From NCBI GenBank assembly GCA_036280655.1, contig DASUQI010000032.1, forward strand, positions 43,406 to 107,405: 64,000 nucleotides of DNA. The letters are read 5' to 3'. The notes beneath the pieces were generated by a model. The model saw only the letters and a list, made by a program, of their open reading frames with translations, did not search any database and had not been told where the DNA came from. Origin of the DNA: DASSJM01 sp036280655 (GTDB taxonomy: Bacteria; Actinomycetota; UBA4738; HRBIN12). Every line of letters starts with the position of its first letter. Position 1 is the stretch's first letter. Positions 27,111 through 34,848 of the stretch are shown in pieces. The position numbers and the translations under genes are program-made.

Positions 27111-27116
27111 TACAAT
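27111..27116 (+). promoter_or_regulatory. -10 box of tRNA-His
   Basis: TACAAT, close to the consensus, ends 12 nt before the first tRNA base. No clear -35 box is visible. Confidence 0.5.
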
Positions 27117-27128
27117 CGCCCCGAACGC

Positions 27129-27203
27129 GGTGGCCGTAGCTCAAGTGGTCAGAGCGCCAGGTTGTGGTCCTGGAGGCTGGGGGTTCGAGTCCCCTCGGTC
27201 ACC
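27129..27203 (+). tRNA. tRNA-His (GTG anticodon)
   Basis: A full cloverleaf: acceptor GTGGCCG pairs with CGGTCAC, the anticodon stem CCAGG/CCTGG encloses loop TTGTGGT with anticodon GTG, and the T arm has GGGTTCGAGTCCC. The extra G at position -1 (27129) is encoded and faces C73 (27203), the identity element of tRNA-His. CCA is not encoded and must be added enzymatically. Confidence 0.95.
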
Positions 27204-27216
27204 CTGATGCGGTTGC

Positions 27217-27222
27217 TACACT
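27217..27222 (+). promoter_or_regulatory. -10 box of tRNA-Lys
   Basis: TACACT ends 5 nt before the tRNA-Lys acceptor stem, so this tRNA may have its own promoter in addition to readthrough from tRNA-His. Confidence 0.4.
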
Positions 27223-27227
27223 GCGCC

Positions 27228-27304
27228 GGGCCTCTAGCTCAATCTGGCAGAGCAACGGACTCTTAATCCGCAGGTTCGGGGTTCGAGTCCCCGGGGGCCC
27301 ACCA
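27228..27304 (+). tRNA. tRNA-Lys (CTT anticodon)
   Basis: The acceptor GGGCCTC pairs with GGGGCCC (one G-T pair). The anticodon loop CTCTTAA gives anticodon CTT, and the T arm is GGGGTTCGAGTCCCC. Discriminator A is followed by an encoded CCA at 27302–27304. It is 24 bp downstream of tRNA-His. Confidence 0.95.
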
Positions 27305-27325
27305 GATCGTTCCGTTGCTCGAACG

Positions 27326-28471
27326 TCAGGAGCTCGCCACCGCCGACACGTCCCCGGCCGGTTCGCGCACGGCAACGAGGTTGAAGGCCGTCATCGGCTG
27401 CCGGAACCCCTTGAGGGTGAACTCGCGGGCGGGCTCCACCTCGACGTCGGCCTCGACCTCCGCGTAGAGGCGCTGCGCGATCAGGACCTCGCCCGCCCTC
27501 GCTTCATCGGCGAGCCGCGATGCGAGATTCGTCACCGCTCCGATCGCCGCGTAATCGGAACGGCCTTCGAAGCCGACCTCGCCACAGGTCGCGTACCCCA
27601 GCGCGATCCCGGCCCCGAAGTCGAGCTCGTATCCGCGCTTCAGCCACTGAGGCGTCAGCTCCGCTTCCATCTCCTCGCGCAGCGCACACCCCATCCGTAC
27701 CGCACGGAGCGCGGCGTCGGGAACCTCCGTGGGGTCGTTGAAGAAGAGCTGGACCCCATCCCCTTCGAGGAAGCCCACCGTGGCATCGAACCGCCGGACG
27801 AGACCGCCGATCGTCCGGTGGAACTCGCCGAGCACCTGCATCAGCTCCTCGGGTTCGACGGTGTCCACGAAGCTCGTCCAACCGCGGAGGTCGGCGAAGA
27901 ACATCGCGACCTTGCGACGGTGGCTGCGCAGGATCGAGTCGTCGCCTGACGAGACGATCGCGTCGGCGAGCTGCGGCGAGAGGAACCGCCGCAGCTTCTG
28001 CATCCGCTCGAGCTCCCGGACCTGCGCGTGCACACGTCCTTCGAGCGATCGATTGAGCTGGAGCAGTTCGGCCGCCTGTGCCTCGACCGTGTCGTGGTAG
28101 CGCTTGATCCGAAGCAACGACCGTACCCGGGCGAGCATCTCGTCCTGGTTGAACGGCTTGGCGATCAGATCGTCCGCACCGGCTTCGATCACCTTCGCCT
28201 TCTCCGCTACGCTCGCCGTGACCATGAGCACCGGCAACATCGCCGTCTCCGGGCGCGCGCGGAGTCGTCTGCAGACCTCGTAGCCATCCAGCTTGGGCAT
28301 CACGACATCGAGTAGCACGAGATCCGGCTCCTCCGACTCGACGAGTCTGAGGGCGCCGTCACCGTCGGTGGCGGTGACCACCTCGTAGCCGCGGGGTGCC
28401 AGGACGGCCTCGAGCAGGCGCACGTTCTGGGGGACGTCGTCGACGACGAGGATCTTGCCGTCGCCGTTCAT
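27326..28471 (-). CDS. Response regulator fused to a class III nucleotidyl cyclase
   Basis: A 381-residue two-domain protein. Residues 1–120 are a receiver (phospho-acceptor Asp in LVLLDVVMPKLDG, Lys in IAKPFN). A coiled-coil linker (residues about 130–170) leads to a CHD domain. Catalytic metal aspartates are in FFADLRGWTSF and EGDGVQLFFND. Substrate-specifying positions differ from the canonical Lys/Asp: the position before GDG carries Phe (GFLEGDG), and the second is Ala (AIGAVTNLASRL). It should make cAMP or cGMP under control of phosphorylation. The ATG overlaps the stop of the upstream CheY-like gene by 4 bp. Confidence 0.87.
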   Translation of the reverse strand: MNGDGKILVVDDVPQNVRLLEAVLAPRGYEVVTATDGDGALRLVESEEPDLVLLDVVMPKLDGYEVCRRLRARPETAMLPVLMVTASVAEKAKVIEAGADDLIAKPFNQDEMLARVRSLLRIKRYHDTVEAQAAELLQLNRSLEGRVHAQVRELERMQKLRRFLSPQLADAIVSSGDDSILRSHRRKVAMFFADLRGWTSFVDTVEPEELMQVLGEFHRTIGGLVRRFDATVGFLEGDGVQLFFNDPTEVPDAALRAVRMGCALREEMEAELTPQWLKRGYELDFGAGIALGYATCGEVGFEGRSDYAAIGAVTNLASRLADEARAGEVLIAQRLYAEVEADVEVEPAREFTLKGFRQPMTAFNLVAVREPAGDVSAVASS

Positions 28472-28848
28472 CGGTCGCCTCCGTCGCAGTGCAGCCGAAC
28501 GGCGCCGATGAGCTCGGGGACGTTCACCGGTTTCGAGAGATACCCGTCGAACCCCGCGGCGAGGAAGCGCTCGCGATCTCCGTCCATCGCCTGTGCGGTC
28601 AGTGCGAGCACGGGGATCGCGGCGGTGCGTTCGTCCGCACGCAGCCGGCCGAGTGCTTGTACGCCGTCGAGGTCCGGAAGCTGGATGTCCATGAGCACGA
28701 GGTCCGGTGTGTGCTCGGTTGCCAGCTCGACCGCCTCGCCGCCGGTCGTCGCCTCGAGCGTCCGGTATCCCGTCGAGACCAGGATGTCGCGGAACAGCTT
28801 CATGTTCAGCTCGTTGTCCTCGACCACGAGGATCCGTTCGCCCGCCAT
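28468..28848 (-). CDS. CheY-like single-domain response regulator
   Basis: A 126-residue receiver with no output domain. The acidic pocket is VVEDNE, the phospho-acceptor Asp lies in LVLMDIQLPD near residue 54, the Thr is in LALTAQA and the Lys in LSKPVN. It sits 2 bp after the histidine kinase stop and overlaps the cyclase regulator by 4 bp, so all three are translated together. It likely acts as a phosphorelay intermediate or phosphate sink. Confidence 0.88.
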   Translation of the reverse strand: MAGERILVVEDNELNMKLFRDILVSTGYRTLEATTGGEAVELATEHTPDLVLMDIQLPDLDGVQALGRLRADERTAAIPVLALTAQAMDGDRERFLAAGFDGYLSKPVNVPELIGAVRLHCDGGDR

Positions 28849-28850
28849 GA

Positions 28851-30401
28851 CTACGACGACCTCGCGGGCAGGGAGAACACGAACGTGCTCCCCTTGCCGA
28901 GCTCGCTCTCGAGCCAGAGCCGTCCGCCGTGGAGTTCGACGAGCCGCTTCGAGAGCGCGAGGCCGAGACCCGTCCCCTCGCGCTGCTCGAGCCCCGACGA
29001 CGCCTGCTGGAAGTCCTCGAAGATCCGCTCCTGGTCCTCGAAGGCGATGCCCGGGCCCGTGTCGGCGACCGAGACGCGTACCTCGCCGTTGACCCGTGCC
29101 GATGCCACGTCGACGGCCCCACCCGCGGGCGTGAACTTCACGGCGTTGGACAACAGGTTGAAGATCACCTGCTGGATCCGCCGCTCGTCCCCGTCGACGA
29201 CGTCGGCAGCCGGATCCGCCTCGAGCGCGACGCTGACGCCGTCGTCGCTCGCCCGCTCCCGTACGACGACGACCCCCCGCTCGAGCGCCTCCCGCAGCGA
29301 GAACGGTCGCCGCTCCAGTTCGACCTGCCCGGCCTCGATCTTGGACAGGTCGAGCACATCGTTGATCAGGGCGAGCAGGTGGTTCGCGGAGGACAGGATG
29401 TCCTCGAGGTACTCGGCCTGCTTCTCGTTCACCGGACCGACCATCCCCTCGCGCAGCACCTGCGAGAAGCCGAGGATCGCGTTCAGCGGCGTGCGCAGCT
29501 CGTGCGACATGCTGGCCAGGAAGTCCGACTTGTGCTGGCTCGCCGACTCGAGCTCCGCGTAGAGGCGTCTGAGCTCGTCGTTCGTCCGGTTCACGTTCGC
29601 GGCGAGGGCGCCGAGCTCGTCCCGGTTCTCGACGTCGACGCGCCCGGAGAAGTCCCCCGCCGCGATGGCGGCCAGGCGAGGATCGATCCGCTGGATGGGA
29701 CCGATCACCGACCACGACAGCACGAAGCCGAGCAGAAGCGCCAGTCCGATCGCGCCGACGGCGACTCCCAGGTAGAGGCTCCGCGAATTCGCGTAGGCGC
29801 GTGCGTTGTCGGCGATGAGGTCGTGGGCCTTCGCCGTCGTGGCATTCTCGAGTTCCTGAGCCAGCTGGTTCAGGTCCCCCGCCAGCCGCTCCGCGTCCGG
29901 TCGTCGGGAATCGCTGGGATCACCGATCATCTCGGTCAGGAGCGAGAACAGGCGAACGCTCGTTTCGCGGATCTCACGGAGGTACCGCTCGTCCGCTGCC
30001 GGAGGCACGAACCCCAGTCGGTCGGGGAAGGTCCCTGGTGCGATCCGCGCGACCTGGTTCGCCGCCGCGTTGTCGACCGCGACGCGAGCCTTCGGCCCTC
30101 GGTCGATCGGGAACGCGTCGGGCCAGACCGTGTAGAAGTCGGAGTCCTCCGGGATGTTCTCGGCGAGGAGGTTGCGGACGTTCGACGTGACGCTCTGGAG
30201 CTTGCCGTAGGCGCCGGCTCGTTCCTGGAGCGGCCCGAGCTCGCTCACCCGGTCGTTGGATTGCGCGAGGACGCGGAGCCCGAGAGCACCGACGGCGACG
30301 AGCAACACGGCGGTACCCACGAACGCGATGAGCAGCTTCGTGTGGACCCTGGTGGGCAGGCGACCGACGGCCCGGACGAGCCGGTAGTCGCCCGGGCTCA
30401 T
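28851..30401 (-). CDS. Membrane sensor histidine kinase with HAMP domain
   Basis: About 516 residues from ATG 30401. Helix 1 (KLLIAFVGTAVLLVAVGALG), a periplasmic four-helix-type sensor of about 190 residues, and helix 2 (AIGLALLLGFVLSWSVIGPI) lead to HAMP, then HisKA with SHELRTPLNAILGFS (phospho-His). The ATPase has the N box (LLSNAVKF), G1 DTGPGI and G2 GTGLGLAL. The frame stays open to 30494, inside the end of the lipoprotein gene, so a slightly longer product is possible. It should phosphorylate the two regulators encoded downstream. Confidence 0.88.
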   Translation of the reverse strand: MSPGDYRLVRAVGRLPTRVHTKLLIAFVGTAVLLVAVGALGLRVLAQSNDRVSELGPLQERAGAYGKLQSVTSNVRNLLAENIPEDSDFYTVWPDAFPIDRGPKARVAVDNAAANQVARIAPGTFPDRLGFVPPAADERYLREIRETSVRLFSLLTEMIGDPSDSRRPDAERLAGDLNQLAQELENATTAKAHDLIADNARAYANSRSLYLGVAVGAIGLALLLGFVLSWSVIGPIQRIDPRLAAIAAGDFSGRVDVENRDELGALAANVNRTNDELRRLYAELESASQHKSDFLASMSHELRTPLNAILGFSQVLREGMVGPVNEKQAEYLEDILSSANHLLALINDVLDLSKIEAGQVELERRPFSLREALERGVVVVRERASDDGVSVALEADPAADVVDGDERRIQQVIFNLLSNAVKFTPAGGAVDVASARVNGEVRVSVADTGPGIAFEDQERIFEDFQQASSGLEQREGTGLGLALSKRLVELHGGRLWLESELGKGSTFVFSLPARSS

Positions 30402-30465
30402 CGGCCGGCGCTTCTCGGCGACGGCCTCCCCTCGTCGTTTCTCTGACCGGGTCGCGAACACAGGC

Positions 30466-30966
30466 TCAAGGGGCCAGCTCGGTCGACCCCGCAACCATGT
30501 TGGTGATCAGCCACCGTCCGTCGATCCGCGCCACGTCCTGGTCGGCGACCGTGACCGCCTCCATCTCGCCGGTCTCGTAGTTCACGAAGTGGCACTCGAA
30601 GTGCAGCGTGCCCCGGTCCCCGTTGACCGTGATCTCGAGCTTGTACGCCGGATGGTCCGAGACCCAGGTCGTCTCCGGCTTGAACGCAACCGACTCGTCG
30701 AGCCAGTAGCTTCGGATCTCGTCCAAACCGGCCCCGGTCAGCTCGGGACCGATGGTCAGCGTGGCGTTCGGTGCCCACAGGCTCATCATCTGGTCGATGT
30801 CCTTCAGCGCCATCGCCTGGTGGAACCGCTTCTCGATCGTGTCGATCTCGTAGGTGTCGGCCTTCCGTTGCAGCGCGTCGGTCTCGGCATCGGAGCCCGA
30901 GTCGCCGCAGGCCGCGAACGCAACGACCATGACCCCGAGCACGCCGACGATCAACAGCTTCCGCAT
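30466..30966 (-). CDS. Lipoprotein with SnoaL/NTF2-like domain
   Basis: A 166-residue exported protein. The signal ends in a lipobox, VVAFAAC, giving a lipid-modified Cys near residue 19. The mature part has an NTF2-like cone fold: FHQAMALKDIDQMMSLWAPN, then strands around LTGAGLDEIRSYW and the final RIDGRWLITNM. GAAGGGGGG precedes the ATG. It heads the operon kinase–CheY–cyclase, which suggests a ligand-binding accessory protein for the sensor, although SnoaL domains can also be enzymes. Confidence 0.82.
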   Translation of the reverse strand: MRKLLIVGVLGVMVVAFAACGDSGSDAETDALQRKADTYEIDTIEKRFHQAMALKDIDQMMSLWAPNATLTIGPELTGAGLDEIRSYWLDESVAFKPETTWVSDHPAYKLEITVNGDRGTLHFECHFVNYETGEMEAVTVADQDVARIDGRWLITNMVAGSTELAP

Positions 30967-31071
30967 GTGCGCCCCCCTTCCATCGTGTTCCCCCCTGGTC
31001 ATCGGTGCGGACGGGATGTTCACACTGCCGAACGTATCCGTCTATTGCGCGACCGTAGAACCGGCCCGTGC

Positions 31072-31094
31072 CCGTGCCTACCGTGCTGGCACGG
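31072..31094 (-). terminator. Hairpin between response regulator and lipoprotein operon
   Basis: CCGTGCC (31072–31078) and GGCACGG (31088–31094) form a 7-bp stem with a 9-nt loop just downstream of the response-regulator stop at 31115. There is no U-tract, so termination is tentative. Confidence 0.35.
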
Positions 31095-31114
31095 CATCTA
31101 AGATGGACGGTCTT

Positions 31115-31489
31115 TCACCCGGTTGCTTCGGCGCAGTACCCGCGCACCTGATCGGCGAACGTGTCCACCCGGATCGGCTTCTCGAGCCAGCCTGCGAAAC
31201 CGGCCGCCTGGAGCCAGTCGTCGTTTCCCTCCAGCGAAAGGGCGCTCAGCGCGACGATCGGGATGGCGGCCGTCCGCTCGTCGTCTCCGAGCCTTCGAGC
31301 CGCCTCGGCGCCGTCGATGTCCGGGAGCCGAAGGTCCATGAGCACGACATCCGGCACGTGCTCGGCCGCGAGCTCGATCGCCACCGTGGCCGTCGCCGCC
31401 TCGATCGTCCGGAACCCGGCGGCGGATAGGAGGCTCGCGGCGAGCTTCCGGTTCTTCTCGTTGTCGTCGACGATCAGGACGTCGGGCAC
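31115..31489 (-). CDS. CheY-like single-domain response regulator
   Basis: A 124-residue receiver from GTG 31489 with GGAGGATA upstream. Acidic residues in IVDDNE, phospho-acceptor Asp in VVLMDLRLPD, Ser in VALSALS and Lys in LEKPIR complete the site. It is closely related to the receiver at 28468–28848 and shares the sequence DERTAAIP with it. Divergent from the NarL regulator with only 17 bp between start codons. Confidence 0.87.
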   Translation of the reverse strand: MPDVLIVDDNEKNRKLAASLLSAAGFRTIEAATATVAIELAAEHVPDVVLMDLRLPDIDGAEAARRLGDDERTAAIPIVALSALSLEGNDDWLQAAGFAGWLEKPIRVDTFADQVRGYCAEATG

Positions 31490-31494
31490 CGGCG

Positions 31495-31500
31495 TATCCT
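31495..31500 (+). promoter_or_regulatory. -10 box of the NarL-type regulator (leaderless)
   Basis: TATCCT ends 6 nt before the ATG at 31507. No ribosome site can fit, so the mRNA probably starts at the start codon. Confidence 0.45.
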
Positions 31501-31506
31501 CCGGCT

Positions 31507-32172
31507 ATGCCGATCCGGGTGGTCGTCGCGGAAGACCAGTACATCGTCCGCGAGGGCATCCGGCGTCTGCTCGAGACGCAGCCGGGCCTCGAGATCGCGG
31601 CGGTGTGCGACGACCTCGACACGCTGCTCGCCGCGGTGGAAACGGAGAGGCCGGACGTCGTCGTCACCGACATCCGCATGCCTCCCGACAACGCCGACGA
31701 GGGGATCCGGGCGGCCGAGCGGCTGCGCGAGACGCACCCCGACATCGGCGTGGTCGTGCTCAGTCAGTACGCCACCCCGAGCTACGCGCTCGCACTCCTG
31801 GAGAGCGGCAGCGCGGGGCGCTCCTATCTCTTGAAGGAGCGCGTCCAGGACACCGAGCAACTCGTCTCGGCGATCCAGACGGTCGCGGAGGGCGGCTCCG
31901 TGATCGACCCCAAGGTCGTCGAGGCGTTGGTCGCCGAGAACGCTCGCGGCGAGGGGTCGCCCCTCAAGCAACTGACCCCTCGTGAGCGAGACGTGTTGCG
32001 CGAGATGGCGGCGGGCAAGAGCAACTCGGCGATCGGCGAGTCGCTGTTCCTCGCCGAGCGGTCCGTCGAGAAGGTGATCCACTCGATCTTCCTCAAGCTC
32101 GGGCTCACCTGGGAGGCGTCGGTCCACAAGCGCGTCAAGGCCGTGATCCTCTACCTGGGCGAGAACGACTAG
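31507..32172 (+). CDS. NarL/LuxR-type response regulator
   Basis: A 221-residue DNA-binding regulator. The receiver has VAEDQY, phospho-acceptor Asp in VVVTDIRMPP and Lys in YLLKERV. The C-terminal LuxR helix-turn-helix begins LTPRERDVLREMAAGKSNSA and ends SVEKVIHSIFLKLGL. Its stop overlaps the stop of the degenerate kinase gene by 4 bp on the opposite strand, which makes that kinase the probable partner. Confidence 0.9.
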   Translation: MPIRVVVAEDQYIVREGIRRLLETQPGLEIAAVCDDLDTLLAAVETERPDVVVTDIRMPPDNADEGIRAAERLRETHPDIGVVVLSQYATPSYALALLESGSAGRSYLLKERVQDTEQLVSAIQTVAEGGSVIDPKVVEALVAENARGEGSPLKQLTPRERDVLREMAAGKSNSAIGESLFLAERSVEKVIHSIFLKLGLTWEASVHKRVKAVILYLGEND

Positions 32173-32819
32173 CCTCCTCCCGGAAGCGGCAGGGATCCGT
32201 CCACTCGGGTCTGCTCGGCCGATCCCTCGACGGTCAGTCGCCCGCCGAGCGCCTCGACCCGATCGCGGATGGGTAGCCGTTCCGCATCCAGCTTGCCATC
32301 CGTCGCGATGCCGAAGGTGAGTGCCCCGGCCTCGTCGCCGACCCGGATCGTCACCGGCGTGCCCGCCTGAACGCGCTCGAAGACAGCGAGGCAGGAGAAG
32401 TAGACGGCGCCGGCGATCTCGGGCGGATAGGCGGCGCCCGGCGCGACGTCGATCCGGACCGGGACGTTCGCGTCCGTCGCCGCCGAGCGCAGCGCAATCC
32501 CCAGACCTCCCGCCTCCAAGAGTGGCGGATAGATCGCGTGCGCGAGCCTCCGCGTCTCCTCGAGCGCCTGTCGCGCGTCGCGTCCCGTCTCCGCGAGCAG
32601 TCGCTTCGCTCCTGCGGGGTCCGCATCGAGGGATCGGGTCGCGAGCTCGAGGTTCGCGGCGAGGCCGACCAGCAGCTGCTGCACGCCGTCGTGGAGGGCG
32701 CGCTCGAGGCTGCGGCGTTCGGCGTCGTTCGCCAACGCGAGTCGCTCGCGAGACGCGCGAAGGTCCGCGATCTCGCGGCGCAACGCGTCGAACTGCCCAT
32801 CCGCCTGCGTGGCGTCCAG
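32169..32819 (-). CDS. NarX-type histidine kinase with degenerate ATPase domain
   Basis: A cytosolic protein of about 216 residues. A coiled coil (RREIADLRASRERLALANDA) leads to the HisKA_3 dimerisation domain with phospho-His in ERALHDGVQQLLVG. The ATPase region is abnormal: the N box (expected EALxNxxKHA) reads CLAVFERVQAG, lacking the Mg-binding Asn, and no DxGxG motif follows. A strong AGGGGGAGGAGG site (32829–32840 region) has no ATG nearby; CTG 32819 is 9 nt downstream, and the next classical start is TTG 32783. It may act as phosphatase or phosphotransfer protein for the adjacent NarL regulator. Confidence 0.75.
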   Translation of the reverse strand: MDATQADGQFDALRREIADLRASRERLALANDAERRSLERALHDGVQQLLVGLAANLELATRSLDADPAGAKRLLAETGRDARQALEETRRLAHAIYPPLLEAGGLGIALRSAATDANVPVRIDVAPGAAYPPEIAGAVYFSCLAVFERVQAGTPVTIRVGDEAGALTFGIATDGKLDAERLPIRDRVEALGGRLTVEGSAEQTRVDGSLPLPGGG

Positions 32820-33059
32820 GGCGATGGCCTCCTCCCCCTATCAGCGGATGTTCTCCGTCATCACCGCGTCGACGTCAAGGGCTCGGGCACCGTGGCGGGA
32901 CGGAAGCCAGCATCCCAAGGACTCACCGGGCCGGCACCGTAGAGCCGCCTCGAGCCACCTCCTAGCGTCGCTGCACAACCGGCGCACACCGCGGCCGGAG
33001 AAGGGACGGATCGTGCAGGAGGGAGCAGCGCCCGCGACGACGTTGGAAGGAGGAGATCC

Positions 33060-33563
33060 ATGATCCGGAGAACCGTGGTGATGGCGATCGTCGGACTCGT
33101 CGCTTTGGGAGTCGGGCTGATCGGGAATGCCCTGGCCACGACCGCCAGCCTCTTCACCGCAGAGACGGCGCGGGGACCCCTGGTCGACCGGCCCCTCGAC
33201 GTGAACTGGCGTTTCGGGCCCGAGAACCGGGTGAAGCTGCAGACGCAAGGCCCGGTCGAGATCGCGGCTCAGCGGATCGTCATCCAACCGGGCGGAACCC
33301 TTGGTTGGCACAGCCATCCGGGTCCGACGGTGGTCACGATCCTGCGAGGAACCATGAGCTTCTACCACGCCGAGGACTGCACCATGGAGATCGAGTACGC
33401 GCCGGGACAGTCGTTCTCGAACATGCCCGACGAGATCCACATGGCGAGGAACGAAGGCGAGGTCGAGCTGGTGGTCTATGCGTCCTACTTCGTGCCGGCG
33501 GGGACGCCGCCGGTGGGGCTTCGGATCGACCAGCCGTCTCCGGGCCCCGAGTGTCCCCTGTAG
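33060..33563 (+). CDS. Secreted or membrane-anchored cupin
   Basis: A 167-residue protein with an N-terminal hydrophobic helix (MAIVGLVALGVGLIGNALA) that is either a signal or an anchor. The cupin barrel has the first metal motif as GWHSHPGPTVVTILRGTMSF (two His) and the second around NMPDEIHMARNEG (His). GGAGGAGATCC precedes the ATG. Extracellular small-molecule binding or metal-dependent catalysis is likely; substrate unknown. A strong hairpin follows the stop. Confidence 0.82.
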   Translation: MIRRTVVMAIVGLVALGVGLIGNALATTASLFTAETARGPLVDRPLDVNWRFGPENRVKLQTQGPVEIAAQRIVIQPGGTLGWHSHPGPTVVTILRGTMSFYHAEDCTMEIEYAPGQSFSNMPDEIHMARNEGEVELVVYASYFVPAGTPPVGLRIDQPSPGPECPL

Positions 33564-33575
33564 GACATCATGAGA

Positions 33576-33603
33576 GGGCGGGGCGCCGATCGGCGCCCCG
33601 CCC
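33576..33603 (+). terminator. Strong GC hairpin after the cupin gene
   Basis: GGGCGGGGCGCCG (33576–33588) is complementary to CGGCGCCCCGCCC (33591–33603). It lacks a U-tract; it may terminate or process the transcript before the next gene. Confidence 0.5.
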
Positions 33604-33628
33604 GGCCGGCGCCGAAAGGAGCATCGCC

Positions 33629-34204
33629 GTGAGCGCGATCGCACGCACCGACGCAGATCCGACCGTTTCGGTGGCTCAGGTGTCGCTCGCCGCGCTGTCG
33701 ATGGCCGCCGCCGCCATCCACTTCGCGGTCATGGAAGAACACTTCGCCGAGTACATGGCCTTCGGGGTGTTCTTCTCCGTCGTCGCCTGGTTGCAGGCCA
33801 TCTGGGCCGTCGGGGTGATCGTCCTTCCATCGAGACGCTTCCTGCTTGCCGGGCTCGTCGGGAATACTCTGGTGATCCTGGTGTGGCTCGTGTCCCGGAC
33901 GGCCGGCCTGCCCATCGGACCCGAGGCGGGCACTCCCGAGCCCGCCGCGTTCGTCGACGTGCTCTCGACGATCCTCGAGGTGGGGATCGTTGCGGGCACG
34001 GCCTTGCTCCTGCTGCGCGAGCGACCAACGACGTCGATGCGCGGTCGCCCGGTCCGGCTCGGCCTCGCCGGCTTCGTCATCGTGCTCGTCGTACTGACCA
34101 CGTGGTCCGTGGCGGCCGCCGCAACCTCCGGAGACGAGCACGGCACCGATCACGGAGGTGGCGACGCGGCCCCCGTGGCGGAGGCCGGTCACGCCTCCGA
34201 GTGA
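33629..34204 (+). CDS. Uncharacterised polytopic membrane protein
   Basis: A 191-residue protein from GTG 33629 with GGAG 7 nt before. Five to six helices are visible: AALSMAAAAIHFAVMEEHFA, WLQAIWAVGVIVL, LLAGLVGNTLVILVWLVSR, a fourth around VDVLSTILEVGIVAGTALLL and a last one (LAGFVIVLVVLTTWSVAAAA). The C-terminus is rich in His, Asp and Gly (DEHGTDHGGGD), suggesting metal binding. I do not recognise a named family. The cupin and copper-oxidase neighbours hint at a metal or redox role, but this is inference. Confidence 0.72.
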   Translation: MSAIARTDADPTVSVAQVSLAALSMAAAAIHFAVMEEHFAEYMAFGVFFSVVAWLQAIWAVGVIVLPSRRFLLAGLVGNTLVILVWLVSRTAGLPIGPEAGTPEPAAFVDVLSTILEVGIVAGTALLLLRERPTTSMRGRPVRLGLAGFVIVLVVLTTWSVAAAATSGDEHGTDHGGGDAAPVAEAGHASE

Positions 34205-34242
34205 CGTCGGACTAGGGTGGGGTTCCATTGATCGGGGGCGTG

Positions 34243-34638
34243 ATGGACGTTGGATCGTGGCTCGAGGCGTATCGGAAGGCATGGGAGGACAAGGATGCCG
34301 ACGCGGCGGCGGCGCTGTTCGACGAGCGCGCGACCTACCGCTCGAACATCTTCGAAGAACCGTACGAGGGACCGGACGGCGTTCGGCGGTACTGGACGGA
34401 GGTGACGACGTTCCAGGAAGACGTTCGGGTCGTGATGGGCCGGCCGTTCGTGGACGGCGACCGCGTCGCGGCCGAGTTCTGGACCACGATGCGCAACGAG
34501 GGCGCCGACGTGACGCTCCCGGGCTGCCTCCTGCTGCGGTTCGGACAGGACGGGCGCTGTCTCGCGCTCCGCGAGTACTGGCACTTCGAGCCGAGCCGGC
34601 GAGAGCCCCCTGCTGGTTGGGGTGACCTGCCCGCATGA
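34243..34638 (+). CDS. NTF2-like (SnoaL-type) protein
   Basis: A 131-residue soluble protein. The opening SWLEAYRKAWEDKDADAAAA and the following LFDERATYRSNIFEEPYEG are typical of the NTF2-like nuclear transport factor/SnoaL superfamily; Trp, Tyr and His in the C-terminal strand (EYWHFEP) line the pocket. GGGGG precedes ATG 34243 (GTG 34240 is an alternative). A TAGGGT box at 34213–34218 may be its -10 element. Function not predictable. Confidence 0.78.
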   Translation: MDVGSWLEAYRKAWEDKDADAAAALFDERATYRSNIFEEPYEGPDGVRRYWTEVTTFQEDVRVVMGRPFVDGDRVAAEFWTTMRNEGADVTLPGCLLLRFGQDGRCLALREYWHFEPSRREPPAGWGDLPA

Positions 34639-34848
34639 CCCGGCTTCAGCGCGGCTCCGAGCGCTCCCGAACGCGACCAGACGACGACGCCAGCGCGTCA
34701 TTGATCGCCCGCCGCCGCACCGGGACGAAGGCTCACCGCTCCCGGCGCCTCAACCAGGTCTCGCGGCCCTGGTAAGAAGGGACGTACGGCAGGCAGCCGA
34801 CGGCCGGGCGGCGGCCACGATGCGGGCATCGTACGAAAGGAGGACACC

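Noticed and set aside
27129..27304. tRNA pair as a phage or island attachment site
   Set aside because: No integrase, direct repeat of the tRNA 3' end or change in composition is seen nearby.
34635..34775. Short frame overlapping the NTF2-like stop (ATGA)
   Set aside because: About 46 codons, Arg/Ser-rich, no ribosome site and no third-position bias.
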